In this document: positions 8,162-17,981 of the stretch, one piece after another
Layout: the number at the start of each line of letters is the position of its first letter
How positions within the stretch are numbered: position 1 is the stretch's first letter
DNA from: Lactobacillus sp.
Lineage (GTDB): Bacteria > Bacillota > Bacilli > Lactobacillales > Lactobacillaceae
NCBI GenBank assembly: GCA_030455605.1
Contig: JAKDPD010000005.1
Span: forward strand, 1-64,000
DNA length: 64,000 nucleotides
Direction: 5' to 3'
Notes under the pieces: generated by a model
Told to the model about the DNA's origin: nothing
The model's database searches: none
Seen by the model: only the letters and a program-made list of their open reading frames with translations
Translations under genes and position numbers: made by a program

Positions 8162-10114
8162 TTACCAGATATGCACCCGCTCTTCTGGTGCCAAATACAT
8201 CCCATCACCTGGTTTAACATCAAAGGTGATGTAGAACTCATCTTGTGATTGTGATTGCACGTTAGCCCGTTCTGGACCGGGTGCATGAACATCAACCGCA
8301 ACTTGTGTCTTAATTGATTCCGTTAATTGCTTGTTGGCCCATACCCGGGCAAAGTTTTCAAACAATTCATGTAAATCATTGCCTTCATCTTTGGCTGCTT
8401 GGACAGCGGCCGTTAAGCCACCTTGATCAGCAATATTTTCAGAAACAATTTGCTTCCCGTTTAATTTAACGGGACCATATTGAATCCCATCAAATAGTGT
8501 AATTTCGGCTTCAGTCCGCTTCTTAAATTCAGCAAAATCAGCCTTCTTCCACCAATCAACCATGTTCCCAAATTCATCGAATTTAGCCCCATTATTGTCA
8601 AACGCATGCGAAACTTCATGCGCAATGACGGTACCGATCCCACCAAAGTTAGCAGCCCGGCTCTGCTTCAAGTCATAGAATGGGGCCTGTAAAATGGCAG
8701 CTGGGAACGTTAAATCGTTACGTTGCGGATCATAACAAGCATTAACGAGGTTTCCTGGCATGAGCCAAACTGTGCGATCAACTGGCCGGTGAAGTTTTTC
8801 CAGCTCATAGGCTTGAGTAGTGACAGCGGCAGCACGTACATTGCTGTAAAGCGTTCCACCGGCGCTGGCTGGAGTAACCTGCAAGCGGTCATAAATCGCT
8901 TCAATCTTATCTGGATAACCCACCTTTAAGATTAACGCCTGCAATTTCACAATAGCTTTTGCCTTAGTGGCTTCAGATAACCAGCTATTATTTTGCAAAC
9001 GTTGTTCATAAACTACCAGCATCTTATGAATCATGTCAAGCACATCTTTTTTAGCCTGATTGCCAAAGTAGGTCTGGCCGTAGTAAACCCCAACCACATC
9101 GCTAAATTCACTATTAGCAAAGTAGTAAGACTGCTTCTCGCCAGAAGTGAGCTCTGGTTGACCAGACAAGGCCTGACTAAATGGAAAGGCAGCTTCACGG
9201 AAAGCTTGAGACAAACTAGCAGCAGCGCCATTAATGAACTTAACTAAGAGCCAGCCTTTGAGTTCAGCAAAGTTATCAACATTAAGGAGGTCATTAACTT
9301 CATCCAAAAATCTCGGATCGGTATTAATGATTCGTTCTGGCGTTTCACCTAAAATTGCTGGTGCTACCTGTGCCATGTCAAACTGATCAAATTTGGCCGC
9401 AAATGCCGCAAAGGACATTGGGTTGTACATTGCTGGATAATCAGCCCATTCCTCAGCTGACTTAACCAACCCCGCAATCCGCTTATCAAAAGCAATCGCA
9501 GCAGTGGCATAGCTTGCAGCGGCTTCAGCATCTACCCCAGCCATCGTGAGCAACTTTACGGATTGTTTTTCTAAGACGGCCAACAATTTAGCCGCACCAT
9601 CCGTTTGGTAAGTTGTGATGTCTGGTAAGAACGTGCTTGGTCCACCAAAGAAGGTCACGTTCACTTTGGTATTTTTCATATCAGCATCAACTGAGAATGA
9701 AAATGGCAAGCTAAAGGCATTTTTAGCAAGATCTGCTGCCTTGGCATTGAACGCAGCAAAATCCTTTAAGCTGGTCAATTGTGCGAGATCCGCTTGAATC
9801 GGATCTGCCCCTTCGCGGTTCCGCTTATCAAAATCACGTGCCAATTGATATAAAGCGACCGCTTTATCAAAATTAGGCACCTGAGGTAAGTCTTTAGTAC
9901 CAGCAGCAAACGCTGCAAAATCAGCCATTAAGGCCTTTTCGACATTTAAATCAATGCCATCAAAGGAGCTCGTCCGAGAACGGTCGGAAGGAATCACCGC
10001 TTGGTTAATCCAATCGGCATTAACTGCCAAATATAAATTATCTTGTGGTCGGACACCAGTTTTAGCTTCAAGAATATCACCAGCACCGCCACGAATCTGC
10101 TTAGGTTTTGTCAT
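8162..10114 (-). CDS. pepO: M13 family metalloendopeptidase PepO
   Basis: Zinc endopeptidase of the neprilysin (M13) family, 650 aa, with no signal peptide, so cytosolic peptide breakdown is likely as in lactic acid bacteria. The zinc motif is in VIAHEVSHAFDNNG (HEVSH), the third ligand in SENIADQGG, and the substrate-binding region resembles the NA.Y.P.R motif as NACYDPQRNDLTFPA. The C-terminus has the family-typical HAPGPERANV. AGGGG precedes the ATG at 7 bases, and an extended -10 promoter lies just upstream. Confidence 0.95.
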   Translation of the reverse strand: MTKPKQIRGGAGDILEAKTGVRPQDNLYLAVNADWINQAVIPSDRSRTSSFDGIDLNVEKALMADFAAFAAGTKDLPQVPNFDKAVALYQLARDFDKRNREGADPIQADLAQLTSLKDFAAFNAKAADLAKNAFSLPFSFSVDADMKNTKVNVTFFGGPSTFLPDITTYQTDGAAKLLAVLEKQSVKLLTMAGVDAEAAASYATAAIAFDKRIAGLVKSAEEWADYPAMYNPMSFAAFAAKFDQFDMAQVAPAILGETPERIINTDPRFLDEVNDLLNVDNFAELKGWLLVKFINGAAASLSQAFREAAFPFSQALSGQPELTSGEKQSYYFANSEFSDVVGVYYGQTYFGNQAKKDVLDMIHKMLVVYEQRLQNNSWLSEATKAKAIVKLQALILKVGYPDKIEAIYDRLQVTPASAGGTLYSNVRAAAVTTQAYELEKLHRPVDRTVWLMPGNLVNACYDPQRNDLTFPAAILQAPFYDLKQSRAANFGGIGTVIAHEVSHAFDNNGAKFDEFGNMVDWWKKADFAEFKKRTEAEITLFDGIQYGPVKLNGKQIVSENIADQGGLTAAVQAAKDEGNDLHELFENFARVWANKQLTESIKTQVAVDVHAPGPERANVQSQSQDEFYITFDVKPGDGMYLAPEERVHIW

Positions 10115-10158
10115 TAAACAAGCCCCTTCTATTTATAAAATTAAAAATTATCAAGTTG

Positions 10159-10167
10159 ATTATAACA
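10159..10167 (-). promoter_or_regulatory. Extended -10 promoter of pepO
   Basis: On the minus strand, TGTTATAAT (TG-N-TATAAT) about 45 bases upstream of the pepO start. No convincing -35 hexamer is seen. Confidence 0.6.
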
Positions 10168-10193
10168 TTTTAATGAAAAGCATGCCAAACCCG

Positions 10194-11411
10194 TTACTTA
10201 AACCAGGTAAGGCGCCTGCGACAGAAATGATACAGGGGCAATAATAAAATAATCATGAGGAAAATAGCCATAGCGGCGACAATGAACAAGGCCAAATAAC
10301 CCTGTCGATCAATCACGACACCACCAACGACTGGTCCTAAAGCACGCCCAATCGAGGAAGCGACCAAACTCATCCCCTGATACTTACCTTTGTTGGCTAA
10401 CGGCGTTAGCTCATTCACAAAGGCCGGAATGGCCGGAAATGCCGTAGCTTCTCCAGCCGTTAAAATGACCATTGATAGCACAAAATGGGAGAAATCTTTA
10501 GCAAACATTAACGTGACAAAGGATAAGGAAAACATCACAAGTCCAAAGATAATTTGCCAAAACAAGTGCCGAAACAAATGCGGATAACGCGCCAATAAGA
10601 TTTGTACTAACACAATAATCCCCGCATTAATGGTCCACAACAAACTATACCGATGAAACGGAATTCCCAGCGAGACCATATAAACTGATAAATTAGACTC
10701 CCAATTCATATACATGAGCCAAGTGACTGCTAACGCCGTAAACAACCCGAAAATCATCGCTAAATTAATTTTGGGCATGACCACTTGCAGATGCTGCTGG
10801 CCTTGACGGACGGCTGCCTGACGACGCCGATGGAACTGGCTAATCGGGCGATAATGCCAAATTGCATTCACAAACGCGATTAAATACAAACTCGCTGCTA
10901 AAATAAAGAGCCAGGTAATGGAAAAATCATACAGGTAGCCGACCCCGATGGTACCAATGACCACACCTAAATTTTGGGCAAAATAAAGAATATTAAACAC
11001 ATAGCGGCTGCTATAACGTTTTAAGCTCGTGCCAATGGCATTAATGAGCGTCCCATTCCAGCCGCTTAATAAGCCTGTAATAATCATCCAGCCCCAATAA
11101 GCCGGCCAACCATGAAAAGCGGCTAACAAATATAGGGTCAAGGTGCTAAGACCAATGCCAATCACAATCAAAGGATACGGATTGAATCGATCAAAACATT
11201 TACCAGCGAGCAGCGAGGTCACGATAGAAGCAATACAATTAGATGCTAAGACTAGCCCAACCATGGTCAAGCTTACATGTAATTGCTTATTCAGATAAAC
11301 TGAGGTGAGTGGCCAAATAAAACTCGAACCAATCCATGTCACGAGTTCACCTAAAATAAGCCACCTTAAGCTAATTTCCTTAATTGTCCCTGATTTTGCC
11401 TGGATTCTCAT
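10194..11411 (-). CDS. MFS transporter, probable multidrug or sugar efflux type
   Basis: About 405 aa with 12 hydrophobic segments and the MFS loop signature LAGKCFDRFNPYP after segment 2. The second half ends with a positively charged tail. I start at 11411 (MRIQAKSG) because AGGAG lies 7 bases before it; the track's start at 11489 lies within a terminator stem. No neighbour gives the substrate. Drug-type MFS is the nearest guess. Confidence 0.82.
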   Translation of the reverse strand: MRIQAKSGTIKEISLRWLILGELVTWIGSSFIWPLTSVYLNKQLHVSLTMVGLVLASNCIASIVTSLLAGKCFDRFNPYPLIVIGIGLSTLTLYLLAAFHGWPAYWGWMIITGLLSGWNGTLINAIGTSLKRYSSRYVFNILYFAQNLGVVIGTIGVGYLYDFSITWLFILAASLYLIAFVNAIWHYRPISQFHRRRQAAVRQGQQHLQVVMPKINLAMIFGLFTALAVTWLMYMNWESNLSVYMVSLGIPFHRYSLLWTINAGIIVLVQILLARYPHLFRHLFWQIIFGLVMFSLSFVTLMFAKDFSHFVLSMVILTAGEATAFPAIPAFVNELTPLANKGKYQGMSLVASSIGRALGPVVGGVVIDRQGYLALFIVAAMAIFLMIILLLPLYHFCRRRLTWFK

Positions 11412-11467
11412 GTACACTCCTGTTCTGACCGTCATTCCAGCTAGTGTAACAAAAATTAACCATAAAG

Positions 11468-11500
11468 AAAAGGATGTGCTTTGGCACATCCTTTTTTTAA
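11468..11500. terminator. Terminator after nrdG
   Basis: AAAAGGATGTGC, TTTG loop, GCACATCCTTTT with A/T runs on both sides, right after the nrdG stop on the minus strand. Confidence 0.8.
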
Positions 11501-11512
11501 TTACGGCGATTA

Positions 11513-12229
11513 TTATCTGACTAACTTATGCCAAATGACGACTTTCCCGGCCTTTAGTGACTGCTGGACATCAACAATTCGCTGATTGCTAGACCCCCTG
11601 AATTGTAAGGTGAGGTCTTTCTTTCCTTCAAGAAAGCGCCCGTCCACTAAAATATCAATTAGCTTGAGCATTTCTAACTTATCAGGCGTCTCCTGCAGGA
11701 GTTCCTCCCAGCTATAGCCAGACCAAGACCAAATATCCTTTTTGTGGCCAAACTCACGACGGACCCGCTTGATTAACTTCAAGCAAACCCAGGTATTTAG
11801 AAATGGTTCGCCGCCTAGTAGCGTCAATCCTTGCACATAATCATGCGACATGTCCGCAATAATGTGATCTTCTAACTCTTGCGTATATGGTCGCCCATAG
11901 TTGAAGTTCTGCGCCGCTAAATTGTAGCATCCCGGACAATCGAACAAACACCCTGAAACATAGAGCGAACAACGGACGCCTTCCCCATCAACGAAGTTGA
12001 ACGGCTTATAGTCCGCAATCTTGTGGAGCGAATAATCCTTTGAATCCCACTCTTTAGATTTGGGATTTTTAGGTAGCCGCTTAGGCGCAGTCTCATTAGT
12101 TGGCTTCTTAGCCACTTGGGGTTTATATTCATCAGGATTGACAAAAATTGATTCGCCATCCACGCTAATTTTAATCAGGTTGCCACGAACATCTGGTCCT
12201 TCCTGTGAATTTTTATCCCTACTTGGCAT
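11513..12229 (-). CDS. nrdG: Anaerobic ribonucleotide reductase activating protein NrdG
   Basis: Radical-SAM activase that installs the glycyl radical on NrdD. The iron-sulfur motif is CLFDCPGC (Cys-x3-Cys-x2-Cys), followed by LLGGEPFLN, which fits the SAM-binding glycine-rich segment. I start at 12229 (MPSRDKNSQ), overlapping the nrdD end by 11 bases with AAGGAA upstream, so translation is probably coupled. The protein is 238 aa, longer than the usual 150-200 aa, because a polar stretch of about 75 residues precedes the radical-SAM core (KPFNFVDGEGVRCSLYVSGC). The function of that extension is unknown. Confidence 0.93.
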   Translation of the reverse strand: MPSRDKNSQEGPDVRGNLIKISVDGESIFVNPDEYKPQVAKKPTNETAPKRLPKNPKSKEWDSKDYSLHKIADYKPFNFVDGEGVRCSLYVSGCLFDCPGCYNLAAQNFNYGRPYTQELEDHIIADMSHDYVQGLTLLGGEPFLNTWVCLKLIKRVRREFGHKKDIWSWSGYSWEELLQETPDKLEMLKLIDILVDGRFLEGKKDLTLQFRGSSNQRIVDVQQSLKAGKVVIWHKLVR

Positions 12230-14420
12230 TTTTAGCAATTTCCTTTTCTGCCGCTGCTTCAGCAAAACCACGACTCATATGCTTTACCCGGTGCACAATT
12301 TCTTCATGACGACCATGAACCATTGGCCGGCGTAACGGATTCCCTAAATAGCCACAAGTCCGCTTGACACAATCACAAGTCTGCGGATCATGGTTACCAC
12401 AAACGGGACACTGAAAGCCCTTAGCAGTCGCTTTAAACTCACCAGCAAAACCACACTTGTAGCATTTATCAATCGGCGTATTGGTTCCCAAATACCCAAT
12501 CTTGTCATAGCCATAGTCCCAAACGGCTTCAAGCGCTGCCGGATTTTGTTTTAAATTCGGGTATTCACAGTAGTGGATAAAACCACCAGCAGCATAATAT
12601 GGATAATCCTTTTCAAAGTCGAGCTTTTCAAATGGCGTCGGGTGCTTACGAACATCGTAATGGAAAGAGTTCGTGTAGTAATCCTTATCCGTAATATCTT
12701 TCACCTGACCAAAGCGCGCTTTATCTAACCGGCAAAAACGGTCCGTCAAACTCTCACTTGGGGTAGAGTACACACTGTAATGCCAATGATCCGCATCTTC
12801 CCGCTCCCACTTGGCACATAAGTCATGCATTCGTTTCACAATTTCCACTGTAAAATCATGTGCCTCTTGATTATGTTCCCAATTCGGACCATAGAAGATG
12901 CTGCCAACTTCATACAAGCCAATGTAGCCGAGAGAAATCGTGGCACGACCATTCTTAAAGAGATCATTCACAGTACCATCTTCGGCTAAACGTTTACCAA
13001 AGGCCCCGTATTGATACAAAATCGGTGCATTAATTGGCTTAGCTTCTGCAGCCCGACGACCTTTAAACGCTAAGGCTTCATGGCAAGTTTGCATTAAGTC
13101 ATTAAAAATTTCCCAGAAAAGTTGTTTATCGCCATGACTTTCCATCGCAACCCGAGGTAAATTAGCCGTTACCACCCCTAAGTTCATCCGCCCTGAATTG
13201 ACTTCCTTACCTTGCGCATCTTTCCAGCCTTGTAAGAAAGACCGACAACCCATCGGACACTTAAAGGATCCAGTAATCTTTTTCAACGTATCATAGCTCA
13301 AAACGTCAGGATACATCCGCTTCGTAGAACACTCAACAGCCAACTTTTTAATATCATAGTTAGGTTCACCAAGGTGTAAATTAAGCCCTGACTTCAAAGT
13401 GAAAATCAATTTCGGGAAAATCGCGGTCCGATGTTCCTTGCCTAACCCAGCAATCCGAATCTTTAAGATATCTTTTTGAATCTCACGTTCAATCCAAGAA
13501 GTCCCTAAGCCGAACCCAACTGAAGTAAATGGGGTTTGGCCTTGGGTTGAGAACATGGTATTAACTTCGTACTCCAAGCTTTGCATCGCATCATAAATAT
13601 CTTTCTTGGCGCGACTAATAGCAAACTGCTTAGCTTGTTCTGGATCAGCAACAAGCGGCTTAATGTCAGCTAAATGCTTGTCATAACTCTTCTGGGCAAA
13701 TGGTGCTAGCACTTCATCTGCCCGATCAAACGAACACCCACCATATTGACTAGATGCGACATTCGCAATAATTTGAGCCACCTGACTCGTCGCCACATTA
13801 ATCGAATTAGGGCTCGTCATCATGGCATTCCCAATCTTAAAACCATGCGTCAGCATTTCCTTAAAATCAATCAAGCAGCAGTTGGTCATTGGTGATAACG
13901 GGGTGTAGTCTAAATCGTGCCAATGAATATCGCCGCGCAAATGCGCCTTAGCTAGATGCAATGGCATCATGGTTAGTCCGACCGTTTTACCAACGGTCCC
14001 AGCGGTTAAGTCCCGCTTGGTACTAAAAACATCCGAGTCTTTATTGGCATTTTCATTCAAAATGGTCGGATCGCCTGATACCATCCGCGCTAAACGTGCC
14101 CGAGTATCCGTCTGCTCACCCCAATCCGCTTCATCATGTTGGCGATACTGGGTATAAGCCTTAGCTTGTGATAAATAACCCAGTTCATTTAAACTTGCCT
14201 TAAAGGCAGCAGCTACGGTCGCCGCAGTTGCGACTGGTGTCGTCAGTTTTCCCAAAAGGTGCGTAATGATTGCTGGGGCTTCATCAACTAAATCAAGGGA
14301 CTCCAAGACAAGCTGCAACTTAAAAACCTCAAATGGGTAACGCGTACCATCCCGTTTAATAAATGTCTTCGGAGCGGGGACCGCTGCAATACTTTCGCGC
14401 AAAACTTCTGGTTTTAACAT
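12219..14420 (-). CDS. nrdD: Anaerobic ribonucleoside-triphosphate reductase NrdD
   Basis: Class III ribonucleotide reductase that makes deoxyribonucleotides without oxygen. An ATP-cone lies at the N-terminus (FIKRDGTRYPFEVFKLQ). The C-terminal zinc site has two Cys pairs (CYKCGF and CPVCGNH), and the glycyl radical site is in KRTCGYLGNP. Starting at 14420 (MLKPEVL, AAAGGAAG upstream) gives 733 aa, the family's normal length. It forms an operon with nrdG and lies behind a pair of NrdR boxes. Confidence 0.96.
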   Translation of the reverse strand: MLKPEVLRESIAAVPAPKTFIKRDGTRYPFEVFKLQLVLESLDLVDEAPAIITHLLGKLTTPVATAATVAAAFKASLNELGYLSQAKAYTQYRQHDEADWGEQTDTRARLARMVSGDPTILNENANKDSDVFSTKRDLTAGTVGKTVGLTMMPLHLAKAHLRGDIHWHDLDYTPLSPMTNCCLIDFKEMLTHGFKIGNAMMTSPNSINVATSQVAQIIANVASSQYGGCSFDRADEVLAPFAQKSYDKHLADIKPLVADPEQAKQFAISRAKKDIYDAMQSLEYEVNTMFSTQGQTPFTSVGFGLGTSWIEREIQKDILKIRIAGLGKEHRTAIFPKLIFTLKSGLNLHLGEPNYDIKKLAVECSTKRMYPDVLSYDTLKKITGSFKCPMGCRSFLQGWKDAQGKEVNSGRMNLGVVTANLPRVAMESHGDKQLFWEIFNDLMQTCHEALAFKGRRAAEAKPINAPILYQYGAFGKRLAEDGTVNDLFKNGRATISLGYIGLYEVGSIFYGPNWEHNQEAHDFTVEIVKRMHDLCAKWEREDADHWHYSVYSTPSESLTDRFCRLDKARFGQVKDITDKDYYTNSFHYDVRKHPTPFEKLDFEKDYPYYAAGGFIHYCEYPNLKQNPAALEAVWDYGYDKIGYLGTNTPIDKCYKCGFAGEFKATAKGFQCPVCGNHDPQTCDCVKRTCGYLGNPLRRPMVHGRHEEIVHRVKHMSRGFAEAAAEKEIAKNAK

Positions 14421-14461
14421 GATAACTGCTTCCTTTCTAACTTGAGTAAATTCTACCATGA

Positions 14462-14508
14462 ATACTAGATATTGTATTCTATGTAAGGCAAGAACACATA
14501 TATTGTGC
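14462..14508. promoter_or_regulatory. Paired NrdR boxes upstream of nrdDG
   Basis: Two elements resembling the NrdR box ACACTATATATTGTGT: ATACTAGATATTGTAT (13 of 16 matches) and AACACATATATTGTGC (11 of 16). They start 31 bases apart with a 15-base gap, the spacing of about three helical turns expected for cooperative NrdR binding. They sit 40-90 bases before the nrdD start, so NrdR repression of the operon is the likely reading. Confidence 0.8.
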
Positions 14509-14570
14509 TTCAGCACCCAGCTTACAGCGCCTAGCTATTGCCGAGATTTTAGGTCTTAAAAAATTTTTTC

Positions 14571-14606
14571 AAAAAAAGACAACTTATCAAAATAAGTTGT
14601 CTTCTT
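14571..14606 (-). terminator. Terminator of the ligase-asnB operon
   Basis: AAAAGACAACTTAT, CAAA loop, ATAAGTTGTCTTC. It lies 27 bases after the ATP-grasp gene stop on the minus strand, with a T-run following in that direction. Confidence 0.88.
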
Positions 14607-14632
14607 TGGTTCATCTCGCTAAAAAGCAGTCG

Positions 14633-15925
14633 TTAATCTTCTTTTGAGGCCACTTTTTTGGCTTTAGCTTCAAAATATTGGCCTTTATTAACTTGATAAT
14701 AAGTCTGGTAGCGTTTGAAGTAATTATGGAACATATACTTCATCAGTAACCAACGCTTAAAGGTCTGATCTTGGTCATAAAAGACCGTTGTGCCATAACG
14801 ACCCACACGCAATAAGTGTAGAGCCTCACGTTTGGTTTCATTATCATAAGCATACTTTTCAAAGATTTTTTTCGGGACACCTAGCCACAATTTATGACCA
14901 GTCTTCAAATTATTGGCGTAGACAGTTTCCGCTTGACGCAGTTCCCCAGTAACATAGTCATCTACGAACCATTTGGCCAAATTATAGCCATTCAGCGTCA
15001 CATAGAAACTTGAGCGGCCCTGACGCAAATTAATCTCAAAGAACTTGTATTGGCCATCGCGCGCATCATATTTGATATCGAAGTTCGCCATCCCCGTATA
15101 ATGGAGCTTCTCCAGAAAGGCCTGAACCGTCTCATAAAGGCTCTGATCATAAGCAGGTATGATTGCCATATAGTTACCGATAGATTGTGGTGTTGGGTCC
15201 TCTAAGAGCGGATGACCCAAGCACATCATCTTTACTTGATGATTTTGATCCACATATGCATTCAGCACCCGCATATTAGAGTCATCCCCAGGGATGAAAT
15301 CTTGTAAAATCAAGTCCTCAGTATAACCATGATGGTAAATCTTGCCAACAATATCAGCCAGCTCTGCCTCATCATGAATCGTAAATGCCTTTTTCCGACC
15401 TTCAAATTGGCACTTCAGCCATGAAACCGGATCTTCCGGCTTCAATTCAACTGGATACTGGAAATCAAAGTTTAAATAGGCATCCGCTTGATAATCGGCC
15501 ATAGTAATTATCTTTGTCTTCGGATATGGGAGACCATACTCGGCAGCAATCTGATAAAAGCCTTCTTTGGAAATCAGCTTTTCGAGCAAATCATAGTCAA
15601 TATAAGGAACCACAAAAGTCTTTTGTAGTTCTGCCTTATGCTTAGCTAATAATTCTGCGTAGCCATCGCCACAGGCAATTAAAATTACCGGCTCTTCATG
15701 ATTCTCATATTGTTTGATCTGCTCACGCATGACCGTCATAAATTCAGGATCAGCACTAAAACCGTGATGTAATTCGACATCCACAATTTTTGAGTACCGG
15801 GTTGCGGCTAATTGCGCATCAGCTAGGGCCTTAACCTTAATACCATACAATTCATGAAATGAACGTGCCATCCCGTATACATTAATGTCGCTGCCAAGTA
15901 AAATTGGCGTAAATTTAACTGTCAT
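14633..15925 (-). CDS. ATP-grasp carboxylate-amine ligase, D-aspartate ligase type
   Basis: 430-aa ATP-grasp enzyme. The opening TPILLGSDINVYGMARSFHE matches my recollection of the D-aspartate ligase family (Aslfm of Enterococcus faecium), which adds D-Asp to the lysine of peptidoglycan precursors. The ATP-grasp core shows VELKPEDP, LILQDFIPGDDSN and a metal-site FEINLRQGRSS. It sits 23 bases after an asparagine synthetase gene on the same strand, which fits formation of a D-Asp bridge and its amidation. Substrate specificity is inference; other carboxylate-amine ligases share the fold. Confidence 0.75.
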   Translation of the reverse strand: MTVKFTPILLGSDINVYGMARSFHELYGIKVKALADAQLAATRYSKIVDVELHHGFSADPEFMTVMREQIKQYENHEEPVILIACGDGYAELLAKHKAELQKTFVVPYIDYDLLEKLISKEGFYQIAAEYGLPYPKTKIITMADYQADAYLNFDFQYPVELKPEDPVSWLKCQFEGRKKAFTIHDEAELADIVGKIYHHGYTEDLILQDFIPGDDSNMRVLNAYVDQNHQVKMMCLGHPLLEDPTPQSIGNYMAIIPAYDQSLYETVQAFLEKLHYTGMANFDIKYDARDGQYKFFEINLRQGRSSFYVTLNGYNLAKWFVDDYVTGELRQAETVYANNLKTGHKLWLGVPKKIFEKYAYDNETKREALHLLRVGRYGTTVFYDQDQTFKRWLLMKYMFHNYFKRYQTYYQVNKGQYFEAKAKKVASKED

Positions 15926-15948
15926 CTTAAGTGATTTACTCTCCCTTA

Positions 15949-17898
15949 TTAGATTAACTTACCTTGAGCCATCAATTCTGCTACCTCAGGTTGCACGTGT
16001 TCATACTTTTTGAGCGTCCCGGCCCAATCTACGAAATATAGTTGGTACCAAACTAAGAAAGTATAAATAGTCCAAACCTGCCGCCGATGACTGCCATCAC
16101 CATGGTAGTTATCATCCAGCAATGCCAAAATTGCGGGTTGATCAAAAATCTCTTTCACAAAACTGGCATTAAAGAGGGCGCGAACTTGTTGGTAGAACTT
16201 GGGCTCTTGTAGCCACTGCTTAATCGGAGTTGGGAAACCAAGCTTAGGCCGCTTAGCCCATTCAGCTGGTAGTACCCGCTCTGAAGCCTTGCGTAACGCA
16301 TACTTGGTATCATGTTCATTAACGAGATAATCCGTCGGGATGGAATTTGCGAGTTCCGCAATCTTCCGGTCTAAGTAAGGGACACGCAATTCCAACGAAT
16401 GCGCCATCGAGATTTTATCGGCTTTTTGTTCAATATCGTTAAGCATAAAGTGATGCAAATCAATATATTGCATCTGCTTAACGTGATCACAATCCTGTAC
16501 TTTTGCAAAATCAGTTTGGTAGAGCTGATTGACGGTTAAATCATTTTGAAAATCAGTTTTTAAAATTTGATTGGCATCCCGGCTCGTAAAAATGGTCGGA
16601 TAATCCATATCATAAATAACCGATTGCCCGACATAAAAATCAGCCGGTTTAGCTAAATTAGTATAAAGGTGCACTTTGCCCGGAAAACTCGGTAATTTTT
16701 TAATCACCCGAGCCAGTTTCAATTGTTTGCTTGGTGACAAACGCTGTAATTTAGCCGTTAAGCGCTTAATAGCTGAGTGATGCGTATGCATGCCATAATT
16801 CACATAGCCGGCAAATAACTCATCTGCTCCTTCACCTGATAACGCCACCGTAACGTGCTTGCGCGCTAATTTACAGAGGTACCACAAAGGGATAATCGAA
16901 GGATTCGCATCCGGTTCATCCATATGATATTGCATTTCGGGAAAATCATGCATGGCTTCCTCAGCATGCACCTGATCGCCATAAAAGCGCCAGCCCTTGA
17001 TATCAGCCAAGGCTTTTGCTTTGGAAGCTTCGTTATAAGTCGCATCGTCAAAGCTAATTGAAAAGACATCATCCGGATTCAAAATGCTAGTAATATAGCT
17101 AGAATCAATTCCTTCCGACAAGAAAGAACCCACCGGTACATCGGCATTGTGATAAAGCTTCACGGTCTCTTCTAAATCGGCGTTAATCTTATCAAGTGTT
17201 TCCTGAAAACTCAAACTATTCTTTTTGTATGTCGCATCCCAATATTGATGAGTCTTAAAATCACCTTGATGATATTCGAACCAGTGACCGGCAGGGAAGC
17301 GATAAACACCCTTAAAGAAAGTTTCAGACAAATCATTATATTGATTCATGAGGTAAGGCTTGACGGCCTCACGGTTTAATTCTTTATGAAAACCAGGAAA
17401 TTCCAAAAAGCTCTTTAATTCTGATCCTACCAATAAATGACCATTCTCGGTGCTGTAGTACATCGGTTTAATCCCGAAGAAATCACGGGCTCCCACCAAA
17501 GTTTGGCGGTCATCATCCCAAATTAGGAAAGCAAACATCCCACGAATTTTCTTGAGTAGCGTATCCATCCCCCATTCTTCATAACCATGAAGGAGCACTT
17601 CAGTATCAGAATTGGTGGTAAAAACGTGGCCAGCTTTAATTAAGTCAGCGCGTAGCGGTTTAAAGTTATAAATCTCACCGTTAAAGATAATGGCCTTGCT
17701 GCGATCTTCATTGTAGATAGGTTGGCTACCACCTCGTAAATCAATAATCGATAAGCGACGAAATCCTAAGGCAACCTTATCATTCGTGTAATAACCATCA
17801 GAGTTTGGCCCACGATGGCGAATAGTTGCCATCATTTTGCCGATAGTAGCTTGCTTATCGTTAATCTCAGGGTCATAAAAAGCGACGATTCCACACAT
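15949..17898 (-). CDS. asnB: Glutamine-hydrolysing asparagine synthetase-like amidotransferase
   Basis: 649-aa class II glutamine amidotransferase. Met-Cys-Gly at the start supplies the nucleophilic Cys2, with RHRGPNSDGYY and RLSIIDLRGGSQP following. The synthetase half has the ATP-pyrophosphatase motif SFLSEGIDSS. In lactic acid bacteria relatives such as AsnH and AsnB1 amidate peptidoglycan side chains rather than free aspartate. The adjoining D-Asp ligase-like gene makes amidation of the cross-bridge likely here, but free asparagine synthesis cannot be excluded. A TATAAT on the minus strand (17948-17953) lies 50 bases upstream. Confidence 0.9.
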   Translation of the reverse strand: MCGIVAFYDPEINDKQATIGKMMATIRHRGPNSDGYYTNDKVALGFRRLSIIDLRGGSQPIYNEDRSKAIIFNGEIYNFKPLRADLIKAGHVFTTNSDTEVLLHGYEEWGMDTLLKKIRGMFAFLIWDDDRQTLVGARDFFGIKPMYYSTENGHLLVGSELKSFLEFPGFHKELNREAVKPYLMNQYNDLSETFFKGVYRFPAGHWFEYHQGDFKTHQYWDATYKKNSLSFQETLDKINADLEETVKLYHNADVPVGSFLSEGIDSSYITSILNPDDVFSISFDDATYNEASKAKALADIKGWRFYGDQVHAEEAMHDFPEMQYHMDEPDANPSIIPLWYLCKLARKHVTVALSGEGADELFAGYVNYGMHTHHSAIKRLTAKLQRLSPSKQLKLARVIKKLPSFPGKVHLYTNLAKPADFYVGQSVIYDMDYPTIFTSRDANQILKTDFQNDLTVNQLYQTDFAKVQDCDHVKQMQYIDLHHFMLNDIEQKADKISMAHSLELRVPYLDRKIAELANSIPTDYLVNEHDTKYALRKASERVLPAEWAKRPKLGFPTPIKQWLQEPKFYQQVRALFNASFVKEIFDQPAILALLDDNYHGDGSHRRQVWTIYTFLVWYQLYFVDWAGTLKKYEHVQPEVAELMAQGKLI

Positions 17899-17981
17899 AG
17901 CGTAAACTTCTTTCCGTGTCCATACATTTCAATTACACAACTTATCCATTATAGGCTATTGATGTTCAATCACCATAAACT

